Positions 36,895 to 45,654 of a stretch of DNA of 64,000 nt are shown here, one piece after another (the first letter of the stretch is position 1; every line of letters starts with the position of its first letter). The notes below the pieces were generated by a model, which made no database searches, was not told the origin of the DNA, and worked only from the letters and a program-made list of their open reading frames with translations. Source of the DNA: Bog-756 sp963701325. GTDB lineage: Bacteria; Actinomycetota; Acidimicrobiia; Acidimicrobiales; RAAP-2. A program made the translations under genes and the position numbers. The stretch covers positions 2,852,001 through 2,916,000 of the forward strand of contig OY969604.1 in assembly GCA_963701325.1 (NCBI GenBank). The letters run 5' to 3'.

Positions 36895-37191
36895 TCAGGA
36901 GTTGGCGCCCGGCGTCCCGTCCGCGGCGGGTGGGACGGCAGCCCCGGCCTGGGGCTGCGCCGCGGGAGGCGCCTGCACGGCCGGCGGGGGGCTCGCCTCG
37001 GCGAGTGACTGGGTCTCGGTGCCGTCGCCCTTGGCCCCTTCGTCGAGCCCCTTCTTGAACTCCTTCTGGGCCGAGCCGAGCGACCGGGCCAGCTTCGGGA
37101 TCTGGGTGGAGCCGAACAGGACGACGGCGATCACGACGAGGACGATGATGCCTTGTTCTCCGAAGAGGTCTGCTGGAGGGCTGAATGGCAC
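36895..37191 (-). CDS. tatA: Sec-independent translocase protein TatA/TatE
   Basis: 98 residues. One N-terminal helix (GIIVLVVIAVVLFGSTQIPKLA) with the FG motif and following amphipathic helix (RSLGSAQKEFKKGLDEG) is the TatA pattern; the rest is an Ala/Pro-rich tail. TatA forms the pore for folded proteins with TatC, which is not in this window. GGGAG 9 nt before ATG 37191 and a TAACCT box upstream support the start. Rieske proteins are common Tat substrates, but that link is inference here. Confidence 0.9.
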   Translation of the reverse strand: MPFSPPADLFGEQGIIVLVVIAVVLFGSTQIPKLARSLGSAQKEFKKGLDEGAKGDGTETQSLAEASPPPAVQAPPAAQPQAGAAVPPAADGTPGANS

Positions 37192-37319
37192 GGCACCGTC
37201 TCCCTTGTCGACTGCTGGGACCAGGTTAGACCTGCACGGCGTCGCCCGCTGCGCACGCTGCAGTCACCTTGTTCTTCGTCGCCGACCCGGCGTCGGATGA
37301 CGGTCAGGGTCCCGATGGC

Positions 37320-37751
37320 TCAGCCGGCCAGGAAGACGCCCAGGCAGAGGGCCGCCACCGAGGACAGCGCCCCGACGGCGCCCCAGACGGCCAAGCCGGT
37401 CCGCGAGGTCGCCCGCTGATGGAGGAAGACCGCCACCCCGGCGAGGAGCACCACGCCGATCTTGATCCCGAGCACGGCGTCCCAGGCCGTCGAGGCGTCT
37501 TTGACCTGGAGGGCGCCGATGTTCCAGAACCCGGTCACGATGAGCAGGGCGTAGGCCGGCCACAGCAATCGGCCGAGCGCTCGGGCCACCTTTTTCGGGG
37601 CGTCCTCCCCAAGGGTGCGGATGGTCGGGAGGAGGCCGGCCACCGTGAACTGGCCGCCCACCCAGACGGTGGCGGCCAGGACGTGCAGGATGAGCCGGAA
37701 GCCGTCGAGACCTCCGGAGAGGGTGGGGGTGGCGTCCGCCAGCACCGTCAC
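37320..37751 (-). CDS. CopD-like four-helix membrane protein
   Basis: 143 residues with four helices. GFRLILHVLAATVWVGGQFTV followed by LLWPAYALLIVTGFWNIG and KIGVVLLAGVAVFLHQRATS resembles the CopD / copper resistance D membrane domain, where the His in helix 1 (LHVLAATVW) is conserved. Function is unknown; copper or quinone binding is speculative. GTG 37751 starts 14 nt after the crotonase stop, so it is likely in that operon. The 128 bp that follow hold the tatA promoter. Confidence 0.6.
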   Translation of the reverse strand: MTVLADATPTLSGGLDGFRLILHVLAATVWVGGQFTVAGLLPTIRTLGEDAPKKVARALGRLLWPAYALLIVTGFWNIGALQVKDASTAWDAVLGIKIGVVLLAGVAVFLHQRATSRTGLAVWGAVGALSSVAALCLGVFLAG

Positions 37752-37765
37752 CGGACGCCGCTTCG

Positions 37766-38536
37766 TTACTTGCCCGACCAGTTGGGCTTGCGCTTCTCGG
37801 CGAAGGCGATCGGCCCCTCCTGCGCGTCGGCCGAACCGAACACCTCGGGCACGGCTGCGTTGTTGACCGCCCAACCCTCGGCGTCGGGAAGCGCTCCGGC
37901 CTGCTTCATGACCCGCTTGGACACCCGCACCGCAAGGGGCGCGTTCTCGGCGATGGTGCCCGCGAGGGCCAACGCCTCCTCCATCAACCTGGCAGCCGGC
38001 ACGACCCGGTTGATGAGCCCGAGTTCGAGCGCTCGCCGCGCGTCGATGGGGTCGCCGGTGAGGGCGAGCTCCATCGCGATGGCTGCCGGGAGTCGTTTGG
38101 GCAGCCGGAAGAGCCCGCCGGCCCCCGCCATCAGGCCCCGTTTGACCTCGGGGATGCCGAAGGTGGCATCCTCGACGGCGACCACCAGGTCGCAGGAGAG
38201 CATGATCTCGCACCCGCCGGCCAGGGCCGACCCGTTGACCGCGGCGATGAGCGGCTTGGCGAAGTCACGCTGTGCGATACCCCCGAAGCCCCCCTTGGCA
38301 CCCATGATCTCGCCCGCCTCGCCTGCGGTGAAGGCCTTCAGGTCCATCCCCGCGCTGAAGGCCTTGTCCCCGGAGCCCGTCACGATGACCACCCAGCAGT
38401 CGTCGTCGGCGTCGAGCTCGTCGAAGGCGGCGGTGAAGGCCCGGGACACGGCGCCGTTGATCGCGTTGCGCGCTTCGGGACGGTTGATGGTGAGGATCTC
38501 GATGTGGCCCTTGCGTTCGCGGAGCAGTTCGGACAT
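37766..38536 (-). CDS. Enoyl-CoA hydratase (crotonase family)
   Basis: 256 residues, full length for the family. RPEARNAINGAVSRAF is the N-terminal signature, KAFSAGMDLKAF and NGSALAGGCEIMLSCD form the oxyanion hole and active-site region, and GIPEVKRGLMAGAGGLFRLP the last core motif. The usual Glu pair is only partly clear (GCEIM, PEVKRG), so whether it is a hydratase or another crotonase reaction is open. It lies 18 nt after the thiolase-like gene, with which it may work in acyl-CoA breakdown. Confidence 0.85.
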   Translation of the reverse strand: MSELLRERKGHIEILTINRPEARNAINGAVSRAFTAAFDELDADDDCWVVIVTGSGDKAFSAGMDLKAFTAGEAGEIMGAKGGFGGIAQRDFAKPLIAAVNGSALAGGCEIMLSCDLVVAVEDATFGIPEVKRGLMAGAGGLFRLPKRLPAAIAMELALTGDPIDARRALELGLINRVVPAARLMEEALALAGTIAENAPLAVRVSKRVMKQAGALPDAEGWAVNNAAVPEVFGSADAQEGPIAFAEKRKPNWSGK

Positions 38537-38554
38537 GGCGGTCTCCTGATGGCG

Positions 38555-40102
38555 TCAGTGTTCCGCCAGACGGTAGCGCGCCGGACCCGGCTCGACGACC
38601 AGCTCGGTCCCGACCAATCCGGGGACGTCCACGGTCCCCATGGAGGCGATCACGGCATCATCGGCCGGGGCGAGGGCCATGCGGCGCCCGTCGGGCAGCG
38701 CGGCGATGACCGGTGCACCGGTTGCGGTGCCGTCGTGGTCCCGGACCACCGTGGCCGCCACCACCGAGGCGACCGCCCGGGCCTCGGACTCGAGGGCGAT
38801 CTCGACGGCTGAGTCGTCGATGCCGGCCTGGGCAACCGAGGTGTCCCCGTGGTGGAAGCCACCCGGTGGCGGTGTGGACCCGTAGACGCCCAGCGCGTGT
38901 TTGGTTGCGAACCACCCGAGCCCGGTGGCCAGGCCGAGCCGGGTGGACGCCCCACCGGTCGCTCGCAGCCGGTCGGTGAGTGTGGCGATCCCGTGGGTGG
39001 TGTAGTTGTTCCCGGGCCCACCGAAATAGGGGAGTCCGCCGGTCACGGTGAGGCCGCGGCGGTCGTCGGTCTCCAGGCCGAGCGCCTCGGCGGCCAGCTC
39101 GACCGCCGCCGGAAAGCACGAGTAGACGTCGAGCAGCTCGAGGTCGTGGATGGCGACCGGGCGTCCCGCCGACTCGGTCGTGGCCGCGAAGAGGGCTGCC
39201 CCTGCCGCAGCGACGGCAGGCGAGCGCCCGAGGTCGGGACGAGCGGCCACCGAGCGGACGTCGACCGCCTCGGCTCCGGACCAGACGAAGACCGCCCGGT
39301 CGGCGACGCCGGCACGACGCGCCTCGGCGAGCGAGCAGACCACGAGCGCGGCACCCTGATCCGAGCCGAGGAAGGCAGTCATCCGCTTGGTGTATGGCTC
39401 GCAGACGATGCGGTTCTCGGGTGACGGTGTGGCGATCTCCTCGGCCGTGCGCGCCGAGGGGAACCAGGCGAACGGGTGGGAAGCCGCCACCTCGGTGAAG
39501 GGGGCGAACAGCTCCCCCATGTGACGACGCTGTTCCGTGGCGTCGTGCCCGGCCCGCGCGGCCAGCACGCTTTCGAAGAGCGGGTACACGTGCACCGGGG
39601 CCATCAGGCCGATGGCCGCCTCCGCCGGCCCGACTCCCGGGAGGTCGTCGCCGACCACGGGGTCGGGGGACAGGCTGGCGTCGCCGAGGTGGCGGGGCAG
39701 CCCGGCGGCCCTCCGGGCGCGGGACGAACGGATGGCCTCGGCACCGGCGATCAGCGTCACCGTGAGCCGCCCGGCGGCGATCTCCGAGGCGGCGCGGGTG
39801 ACCAACCACTGGGGGGAGTTCCCCCCGACGGTGGTGACCTCACACAGGACGCCGTCCGCGATGCCCAGTCGGTTGGCGAGCTCTGTCGCCGGCGCCGGTC
39901 CGGTCGCCGTCATCACGTCGACGACGGTCAGGCGCGCGACGCGGCTGCGGAGCCCGGGGACGGAGGCCAGGGCGACGTCGCACGCGCGCTCCATGAGCTC
40001 GACGGGATCGACCAGCGCCTCGCGCTCGATCGACTGCCCCGAGGCGATGACCACCGGGGTGCGCTCGGGGTCGACGTGGGATCGGGAGGTGGAGAGGTGC
40101 AT
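38555..40102 (-). CDS. Thiolase-like acetyl-CoA acetyltransferase (no standard nucleophile Cys)
   Basis: 515 residues. The C-terminal half has FPAAVELAAEALGLE, GGLPYFGGPGNNYTTHGIATL (thiolase GGP..NxH region) and ATGLGWFATKHALGVYG. At the site where thiolases carry the nucleophilic Cys (CxSG) it reads EVTTVGGNSPQWLV, so Claisen thiolysis is doubtful. The last ~80 residues resemble an OB-type extension. Similar proteins are annotated as acetyl-CoA acetyltransferases in actinobacteria; the true reaction is unknown. First gene of an operon with the crotonase and CopD-like protein. Confidence 0.8.
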   Translation of the reverse strand: MHLSTSRSHVDPERTPVVIASGQSIEREALVDPVELMERACDVALASVPGLRSRVARLTVVDVMTATGPAPATELANRLGIADGVLCEVTTVGGNSPQWLVTRAASEIAAGRLTVTLIAGAEAIRSSRARRAAGLPRHLGDASLSPDPVVGDDLPGVGPAEAAIGLMAPVHVYPLFESVLAARAGHDATEQRRHMGELFAPFTEVAASHPFAWFPSARTAEEIATPSPENRIVCEPYTKRMTAFLGSDQGAALVVCSLAEARRAGVADRAVFVWSGAEAVDVRSVAARPDLGRSPAVAAAGAALFAATTESAGRPVAIHDLELLDVYSCFPAAVELAAEALGLETDDRRGLTVTGGLPYFGGPGNNYTTHGIATLTDRLRATGGASTRLGLATGLGWFATKHALGVYGSTPPPGGFHHGDTSVAQAGIDDSAVEIALESEARAVASVVAATVVRDHDGTATGAPVIAALPDGRRMALAPADDAVIASMGTVDVPGLVGTELVVEPGPARYRLAEH

Positions 40103-40222
40103 CGGGGTGGGTGGTGTGACCGGGTGAGGCCCAGGTCCGGCAAGCTATACCATCGCCGTTCTGCTGCAGCGGGCGGACCTGCGGTGGACGGCACCCGGCG
40201 TCCCGGGACGGAGGAAGAGAGT

Positions 40223-41749
40223 GTGACGGTGTCCCCAGCGGGCCGGTCCCCACAGCGCGAGTCCCCGGAGGTGGCGCGACACCAGGCGGAGACCGGGCGC
40301 GGTCCGTTGCCCGAGGGATTCCTGTTCGGCGTCGCCACTGCCGGCTTCCAGGTCGAGGGCGGATACAACGGCCCCGGCGAGCCGGCGAACAACTGGCTGG
40401 CCTGGGAGCAGGTCGGACGGGTCGAACCGTCGGGCTCGGCGTGCGGCTTCTGGGACCGCCCCGAGGAGTCGCTCGACCGTGCGGCCGCGCTCGGGTGCAA
40501 CAGCTTCCGGCTCGGGGTCGAGTGGGCCCGGGTCGTCCCCGACGCTCGGGGCGTCGATCGCTCCGCCCTCGACCGGTACTGCGGCATCGCCGAGGCGTGC
40601 ACGCAACGCGGCCTCACCCCGCTGGTCACGCTGCACCACTTCACCCACCCGGCCTGGTTGGGAGAGGATCTCTGGCTCCGGCCCGACGCCCCGAGCCGCT
40701 ACGCCGCCTGGGTCGGGGTGGTTGCCGCCGCACTCGCGCCGACGGTGCGTCATTGGGTCACGCTCAACGAGATCAACGTGCTGGCCATGGGGTCGTATCT
40801 CCTCGGGATGTTCCCCCCGGGCCGCACCCTCTCGTTCGCAGAGACCGAGGTCGCTCTGGACCAGCTGCTCACCGCCCATGTGCTCGCCTACGCCATCGTG
40901 CACCGCGAGCGTCCGGACGCAGTCGTGACCACCAACAACACCTGCCTGAGCATCTACGACTACGACCGACTCCTGCTCGACCTGCTGCTCGCACGGAGCA
41001 CCGGCGTCGGGCGCGGGGAGATCGACGAGTGGATCGCGGAGCGCCGGCGCAGTCACGATTCGTTCCTCCCCCCGTCCGGACCGGGGGAGCTCGTCCTGCG
41101 ACGAGCGGGCGCGGTGCGCTCGGCGTACGGGTCCTCCCGGCGTCGGACCGCGGCTGAAGGGCAGCCGGCGCGACGGGTACTCGACGCGCTCTACGAGAGC
41201 CCGCACGACCGCACGCTCGACGTGCTGGGTCTCGACTACTACGACCCGATGGCGTCCCGGCACTTCCGCATCCCGGGCCACCGCACCTCGGGAGGCCGCA
41301 GCCCGCAGCCCACCCGCGAGCTCTGGGACGATCCCCCCGAGCCCCGCGGGCTGACCCGTTGGCTCGAGGTCCAGCACGCCCTGGCTCCCGGCCTTCCGCT
41401 GTGGGTGGTCGAGAACGGCCTCTGCAACCGGGTGCGCAACGGACACTCGTTCCCCCGCCTCGACGGGTGGGACCGTCCGCGGTACCTGCGCGAGCACATC
41501 GCCGCGGTGGTCGGTGCCCTCGACCGGGGCGTGCCCGTCGAGGGCTACTGGCACTGGTCGCTGGTCGACAACTACGAGTGGGGCTCCTTCGAGCCCCGCT
41601 TCGGTCTCCACGGCATGGACCGTGCGCGTGGCGGGCCCGGTGGCAGCTGGCTGGACACCGACGCCATGGGCGACGACGCCCCGGGCGCGTACCGCCGGAT
41701 CATCAGCGGCCTGCGCTCCGGGGACCGGTCGGTGCTCGATCCCGGGTGA
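40223..41749 (+). CDS. Glycoside hydrolase family 1 (beta-glucosidase-like)
   Basis: 508 residues of (beta/alpha)8 fold. GFLFGVATAGFQVEGG opens the domain; TLNEINVLAMG (about residue 180) holds the acid/base Glu (usual NEP is NEI here), and PLWVVENGLCNR (about 393) the nucleophile Glu. It hydrolyses beta-glycosides, probably in the cytoplasm as no signal peptide is seen. GGAGGAA just before GTG 40223 sets the start. A TATACC box lies about 70 nt upstream. Its stop directly abuts that of the convergent nitronate monooxygenase gene. Confidence 0.88.
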   Translation: MTVSPAGRSPQRESPEVARHQAETGRGPLPEGFLFGVATAGFQVEGGYNGPGEPANNWLAWEQVGRVEPSGSACGFWDRPEESLDRAAALGCNSFRLGVEWARVVPDARGVDRSALDRYCGIAEACTQRGLTPLVTLHHFTHPAWLGEDLWLRPDAPSRYAAWVGVVAAALAPTVRHWVTLNEINVLAMGSYLLGMFPPGRTLSFAETEVALDQLLTAHVLAYAIVHRERPDAVVTTNNTCLSIYDYDRLLLDLLLARSTGVGRGEIDEWIAERRRSHDSFLPPSGPGELVLRRAGAVRSAYGSSRRRTAAEGQPARRVLDALYESPHDRTLDVLGLDYYDPMASRHFRIPGHRTSGGRSPQPTRELWDDPPEPRGLTRWLEVQHALAPGLPLWVVENGLCNRVRNGHSFPRLDGWDRPRYLREHIAAVVGALDRGVPVEGYWHWSLVDNYEWGSFEPRFGLHGMDRARGGPGGSWLDTDAMGDDAPGAYRRIISGLRSGDRSVLDPG

Positions 41750-42721
41750 TCAGGAGCGGGCAAACCGTCCCATGGCGGCGAGCACCTGCTCGGCCTCCTC
41801 GACGATGCGGGTGACCAGGTCGCCGGCCGGGACGAGGGTCTCGATGGCACCGACCCCCTGGCCGGTCGGATAGCACTCGCGCTCCGGATCGATGTCGGGG
41901 GTGTCCGCTCCGCCGCCGAGGTGGAAGGCGCCGTCCTCGATCGACCGCCCGAGCTGGCCGGGGAACGGGACCAGCTCACCGGGGTGCTCCTCGAAGTAGG
42001 TGGTGTACCGGTTTCGCAGCACCCGCATCGTCTTGCCCGAGAACGCACGGCTGACCGTGGTCGCGTCCTCGCCGGCCCGCACGAGCGCGTCCTTGTAGCC
42101 CGGTACCCCGCGGGCTTCCGGGGTGGCGATGAACCGGGTCCCCATCCACACCCCGTCGGCGCCGAGGGCGAGCGCGGCGGCGAGGCCGCGGCCGTCGAAG
42201 ATGCCACCCGCTGCCACGACCGGGATCCGGTCCCCGACCGCGTCGACGATCTGGGGGACGAGTGGCATGGTGGCCACGGTCCCGGTGTGGCCCCCCGCCT
42301 CGGTGCCCTGGGCCACGACCACGTCGCACCCGGCATCGAGCGCGCGGCGCGCGTGGGTGACCTTGCCGCACATGTTCACCACCAGGACCCCGTGGCGGTG
42401 GCAGAGCTCGACCACCTCGGCGGGCACGCCCAGCCCCGCCACGAAGACCGTGGCTCCCCCTTCGATGACCTGCTCGACCTGGGCCACCAGGTCCCCGGGC
42501 ATTGCGGTGAGCAGGTCGACGCCGAAGGGCCGGTCGGTCGCAGCGCGCACTGCGGCGATCTCCTCCACCATCCTGGTGGCGCTCATGGTGGACGCCCCGA
42601 GGCATCCGAACCCACCCGCCTCGGACACCGCTGTCACCAGCGCCGAGTACGAGACGCCCCCCATACCGGCCAGCATGACCGGATGCTCCACTCCCAGGAT
42701 CTCGGTGAGCCTCGTCTGCAT
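41750..42721 (-). CDS. Nitronate monooxygenase / 2-nitropropane dioxygenase-like flavoprotein
   Basis: 323 residues, FMN-binding TIM barrel. MQTRLTEILGVEHPVMLAGM, VVAQGTEAGGHTG (FMN phosphate and substrate loop with its His), IPVVAAGGIFDGRGLAAALALGADGVWMGTRF (in two blocks) and ATTVSRAFSGKTMRVL are typical. Oxidises nitronates, or serves as an enoyl reductase-like flavoprotein in some homologues. GGAGG precedes ATG 42721; a TAGCTAT box in the 40-bp gap suggests its own promoter. Confidence 0.85.
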   Translation of the reverse strand: MQTRLTEILGVEHPVMLAGMGGVSYSALVTAVSEAGGFGCLGASTMSATRMVEEIAAVRAATDRPFGVDLLTAMPGDLVAQVEQVIEGGATVFVAGLGVPAEVVELCHRHGVLVVNMCGKVTHARRALDAGCDVVVAQGTEAGGHTGTVATMPLVPQIVDAVGDRIPVVAAGGIFDGRGLAAALALGADGVWMGTRFIATPEARGVPGYKDALVRAGEDATTVSRAFSGKTMRVLRNRYTTYFEEHPGELVPFPGQLGRSIEDGAFHLGGGADTPDIDPERECYPTGQGVGAIETLVPAGDLVTRIVEEAEQVLAAMGRFARS

Positions 42722-42761
42722 CTGGCCTCCTCGGGGGTCCGTTCCGGCGTGGTGACCATAG

Positions 42762-43055
42762 CTAATGGGGGTCGGACCCCCGATCGGGCTCCCGGGCATC
42801 CGTCGGCCCGGCGGACCCCTCGCCCAGGTAGGGACAGTGGCGGCAGCTCTGGTTGCAGCAGGTCCCACGGGCGGCCAGGTATGCCGAGGTCATCACGAAG
42901 TTTCCGGTCGCCGGGTCGGTGTAGCCCGGCTCGCCGGCGGCGAGCGCGTGCCGGTGGGCCTCGAGAATCTCCTCTCGCCGGGGGTGGTGCGGGTCGAGCC
43001 GGGACGGATGGGGCTGGTCGGGCGCGCGGCCGGCCGGCGCTCCGGAGCCGGTCAT
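42762..43055 (-). CDS. DUF5522 Cys-rich small protein
   Basis: 97 residues. The core LEAHRHALAAGEPGYTDPATGNFVMTSAYL... and RGTCCNQSCRHCPYLG matches the DUF5522 family, with four Cys in CCxxxCxxC arrangement that could bind a metal or an iron-sulfur cluster. Function unknown. ATG 43055 is preferred; a longer in-frame start upstream would overlap the MFS gene. Lies 13 nt behind the MFS transporter. Confidence 0.75.
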   Translation of the reverse strand: MTGSGAPAGRAPDQPHPSRLDPHHPRREEILEAHRHALAAGEPGYTDPATGNFVMTSAYLAARGTCCNQSCRHCPYLGEGSAGPTDAREPDRGSDPH

Positions 43056-43068
43056 CGCCTCCGGGCGG

Positions 43069-44715
43069 TCACCCGGTCGGAGCGGCAGAGGGGAGCTCTT
43101 CGGCCGGTGTGCCGGCGGCAGGTGCCACACCGGTCGCATCCACGACCGGTGTGGGCCCGGTCCCGTCGCCGGTGACGCCGCCCTGGGCAGGTGCGGTGCT
43201 CGGCACGAAGTCCCGCTGGCGGACGAGGATCAGGCAGCCGACGGCACCGACGACGGCGATGATCGAGCCGATGTCCATCAGGTGGTTGAGGGTCTTGGTG
43301 AACCCGATCTGGTAGGCGGACAGCAGCGCGTCACGCACCGGGGCGACCGGGATCGCAGCCGCCGCATCGCGGACGCCGCTGCCGGTGATCGCCGCAGTGA
43401 CCCGCTGGCCCCCGTGGGCGAGCACCTGCTGCCCGGCCGACGAGGACTGCAGAGCGGTCACGGTGGTGCCCTTGATCTGGCTGAGGAAGACCGCCCCGAG
43501 TCCGGCGATGCCGGTGGCGAGCCCGACCTGGCGGAAGGTGCTCGCCGACCCGGTCGACATGCCGCTCCGCTCGGGACTGACCACCGAGACCGAGACCGAG
43601 GCGAGGACCGGATTGGTGATGCCGACGCCGACGCCCGCGCAGAGGAAGCCGGGGAGCAGGACCGTCCACGTCGAGTCGGGCTGGACCCGGCTCATCAGGC
43701 TGCAGCCGAGGGCCACGAGAAAGAGACCCAGCCCGAGCATGTAGCGCGACTGCACGCGGACGGTGAGCTTGCCCGCGATCGGAGCCACCAGGAAGGAGAG
43801 CATGGTGATCGGCAGGAATCGCAGACCGGCCTGCAACGGGCTGTAGCCCAGCACCTCTTGGAGGTACAGCGTGAGATAGAGGAACAGGGCGAAGATCGAG
43901 GCGGACAGGGCGAACGAGCCCAGCGACACCCCGACCACCGCTGGGTGGCGGAAGAGGGAGAGATCGAGCATGGGGTCGTCCTGGTGCGATTCGGCCACGA
44001 GGAAGACCGCCATGAGTACGGCCGAACCGACCAGCATGCCGACGATGAAGGCGCTGCCCCACCCCTTGGCGTTGCCCTGCACCAGCGCGAACACCAGCAG
44101 AAAGAGCGATCCGGAGAAGGAGATGAAGCCGATCCAGTCGATGCGCCGGTTGCTGACGAACCGCGCGTTGTCCACCTTGGAGATGGTGATCAGGATGGCG
44201 ATGACCCCGATCGGGATGTTGACGAAGAAGATCCACCGCCACCCGATGCCGCTCGTGATCGCGCCGCCGATGAGCGGCCCGACCGCGACCGCCCCACCGA
44301 CCACCGCGCCGTAGACGCCGATGGCCGTGCCCCGTTCCCGCCCCGAGAACGCCTGGGCGATGAGGGCCAGCGAGGTGGCGAACATGATCGCCCCACCCAC
44401 CCCCTGGGCACCCCGCGACAGGTTGAGCATGAGCGGTGAGACCGAGATCCCACAGAGGAACGAGGACACCGAGAAGATGCCGAGGCCGATGGCGAACACG
44501 CCGCGGCGGCCGAACATGTCGCCGAGCACGCCGGCGGTCAGCAGGAAGGCGGCCAGGGTCAGGGAGTAGGCATCGACCACCCACTGCAGGTCGGCGAAGG
44601 ACGAGTTGAGTGCCTTCTGGATGTCGGGCAGGGCCACGTTGACGACCGTGATGTCCAGCAGCAGCATGAAGGTGCCGATGCAGACGGCGATCAGTGTCCA
44701 CCACTTGCGATCCAC
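43069..44715 (-). CDS. MFS drug transporter, DHA2 (EmrB/QacA) family
   Basis: 548 residues, 14 helices, proton-driven exporter of drugs or other hydrophobic compounds. LLLDITVVNVALPDIQ is the DHA2 helix 1 motif, LGDMFGRRGVFAIGL motif A and GPLIGGAITSGIGWRWIFFVN (in pieces) motif C. A ~50-residue Ala/Pro/Thr tail follows. GTG 44715 follows GGGGGT. A TATACAT -10 box (44781-44787 on the minus strand) with a partly palindromic stretch beside it (44787-44801) suggests repressor control. Confidence 0.9.
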   Translation of the reverse strand: MDRKWWTLIAVCIGTFMLLLDITVVNVALPDIQKALNSSFADLQWVVDAYSLTLAAFLLTAGVLGDMFGRRGVFAIGLGIFSVSSFLCGISVSPLMLNLSRGAQGVGGAIMFATSLALIAQAFSGRERGTAIGVYGAVVGGAVAVGPLIGGAITSGIGWRWIFFVNIPIGVIAILITISKVDNARFVSNRRIDWIGFISFSGSLFLLVFALVQGNAKGWGSAFIVGMLVGSAVLMAVFLVAESHQDDPMLDLSLFRHPAVVGVSLGSFALSASIFALFLYLTLYLQEVLGYSPLQAGLRFLPITMLSFLVAPIAGKLTVRVQSRYMLGLGLFLVALGCSLMSRVQPDSTWTVLLPGFLCAGVGVGITNPVLASVSVSVVSPERSGMSTGSASTFRQVGLATGIAGLGAVFLSQIKGTTVTALQSSSAGQQVLAHGGQRVTAAITGSGVRDAAAAIPVAPVRDALLSAYQIGFTKTLNHLMDIGSIIAVVGAVGCLILVRQRDFVPSTAPAQGGVTGDGTGPTPVVDATGVAPAAGTPAEELPSAAPTG

Positions 44716-44780
44716 TCAGACCCCCTGGCCCGACCGCTGTGTCACCACCGTCGCGGCAACGGTCGCGTAGCCGCGTGGGC

Positions 44781-44801
44781 ATGTATAGACGAAAGTCGTT
44801 T
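44781..44801 (-). promoter_or_regulatory. Candidate promoter/operator of the MFS exporter gene
   Basis: TATACAT on the minus strand (44781-44787) is a good -10 box. Next to it, ACGA (44789-44792) and TCGT (44796-44799) form an imperfect palindrome extended by A/T at both ends. Weak evidence: four-base arms only. Confidence 0.35.
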
Positions 44802-44847
44802 CTCTGGCAATGATCCGGTGCTCGGCTCTGTCGGCCCCGCGAGCCGT

Positions 44848-45654
44848 TCAGGTGATGTCGCGGCGGGTGAGGATGAGCGAGCCGAGGGTGGCAAAGGCCA
44901 AGCCGTAGAGGAGCATCAGCAGGGTCCCCTGCCACCAGTTGAACAGGCCGAAGGCCGCACCCCGTCCCCGGGTCAGGTTTGCCGCCGCGGTCGCCGCGCC
45001 GGTCGGGACCCACCGCGCCGCGCCGTGGACCAGGCCGACCAGGATGCCCTCCAGGATGATGAACCAGCCGAGGCTCACGATGAGGGCGGCGACCTGGTTG
45101 GTGAGGACGGAGCCGATCCCGACCCCGAGGAGTGCGAACAGCGCGAAGACGAGCATCATCCCGGGGGCGACCGCGGGCACCTGGTGGATCAGGTCGGAGA
45201 ACGACCCACCCTTTGCCGCCAGCGTGATCCCGCCGCCGACCACCGAGGCGATGAGCATGACCAGCGCCAGCCCGACCCCGAGGAGGGCGGCGATGATCAG
45301 CTTGCCGGCCACGAAGACCGGTCGTCTGGGCGTCACCAGGAACGACGTCGTGACCGTCTTGTGCCGGAACTCGGTGGTGATGCAGAGCACGCCGATGAGG
45401 AGGGCCAGGATGTATCCCTCGAATCCCGAACCGACCAGGTTGCGCAGCTGCTGAGCGGTGTGCGGCACCGTGTACCCGGGCGAGATGAACGTTCCGTCCC
45501 CGCCGTTCCCTCCGCCGTTTCCACCGTTCACGCTGCCGCTGAGGAAGAGGACCAGGATGAGGAGCGCGTCGATCACCAACGCGATCGCGATCATCACCAG
45601 CGGCACCGCCGTCGTACGCATCTTGATCCATTCGGATCGGACGATGGCGATCAC
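44848..45654 (-). CDS. ABC-2 type transporter permease
   Basis: 268 residues with six helices. IVRSEWIKMRTT at the N-terminus and EFRHKTVTTSFLVTPRRP are typical of ABC-2 permeases of the NatB/bacitracin exporter kind. A Gly/Asn-rich loop (VNGGNGGGNGGDG) lies outside after helix 1. It works with the ATPase encoded upstream; GTG 45654 overlaps the ATPase stop. The substrate is unknown. Confidence 0.85.
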   Translation of the reverse strand: MIAIVRSEWIKMRTTAVPLVMIAIALVIDALLILVLFLSGSVNGGNGGGNGGDGTFISPGYTVPHTAQQLRNLVGSGFEGYILALLIGVLCITTEFRHKTVTTSFLVTPRRPVFVAGKLIIAALLGVGLALVMLIASVVGGGITLAAKGGSFSDLIHQVPAVAPGMMLVFALFALLGVGIGSVLTNQVAALIVSLGWFIILEGILVGLVHGAARWVPTGAATAAANLTRGRGAAFGLFNWWQGTLLMLLYGLAFATLGSLILTRRDIT

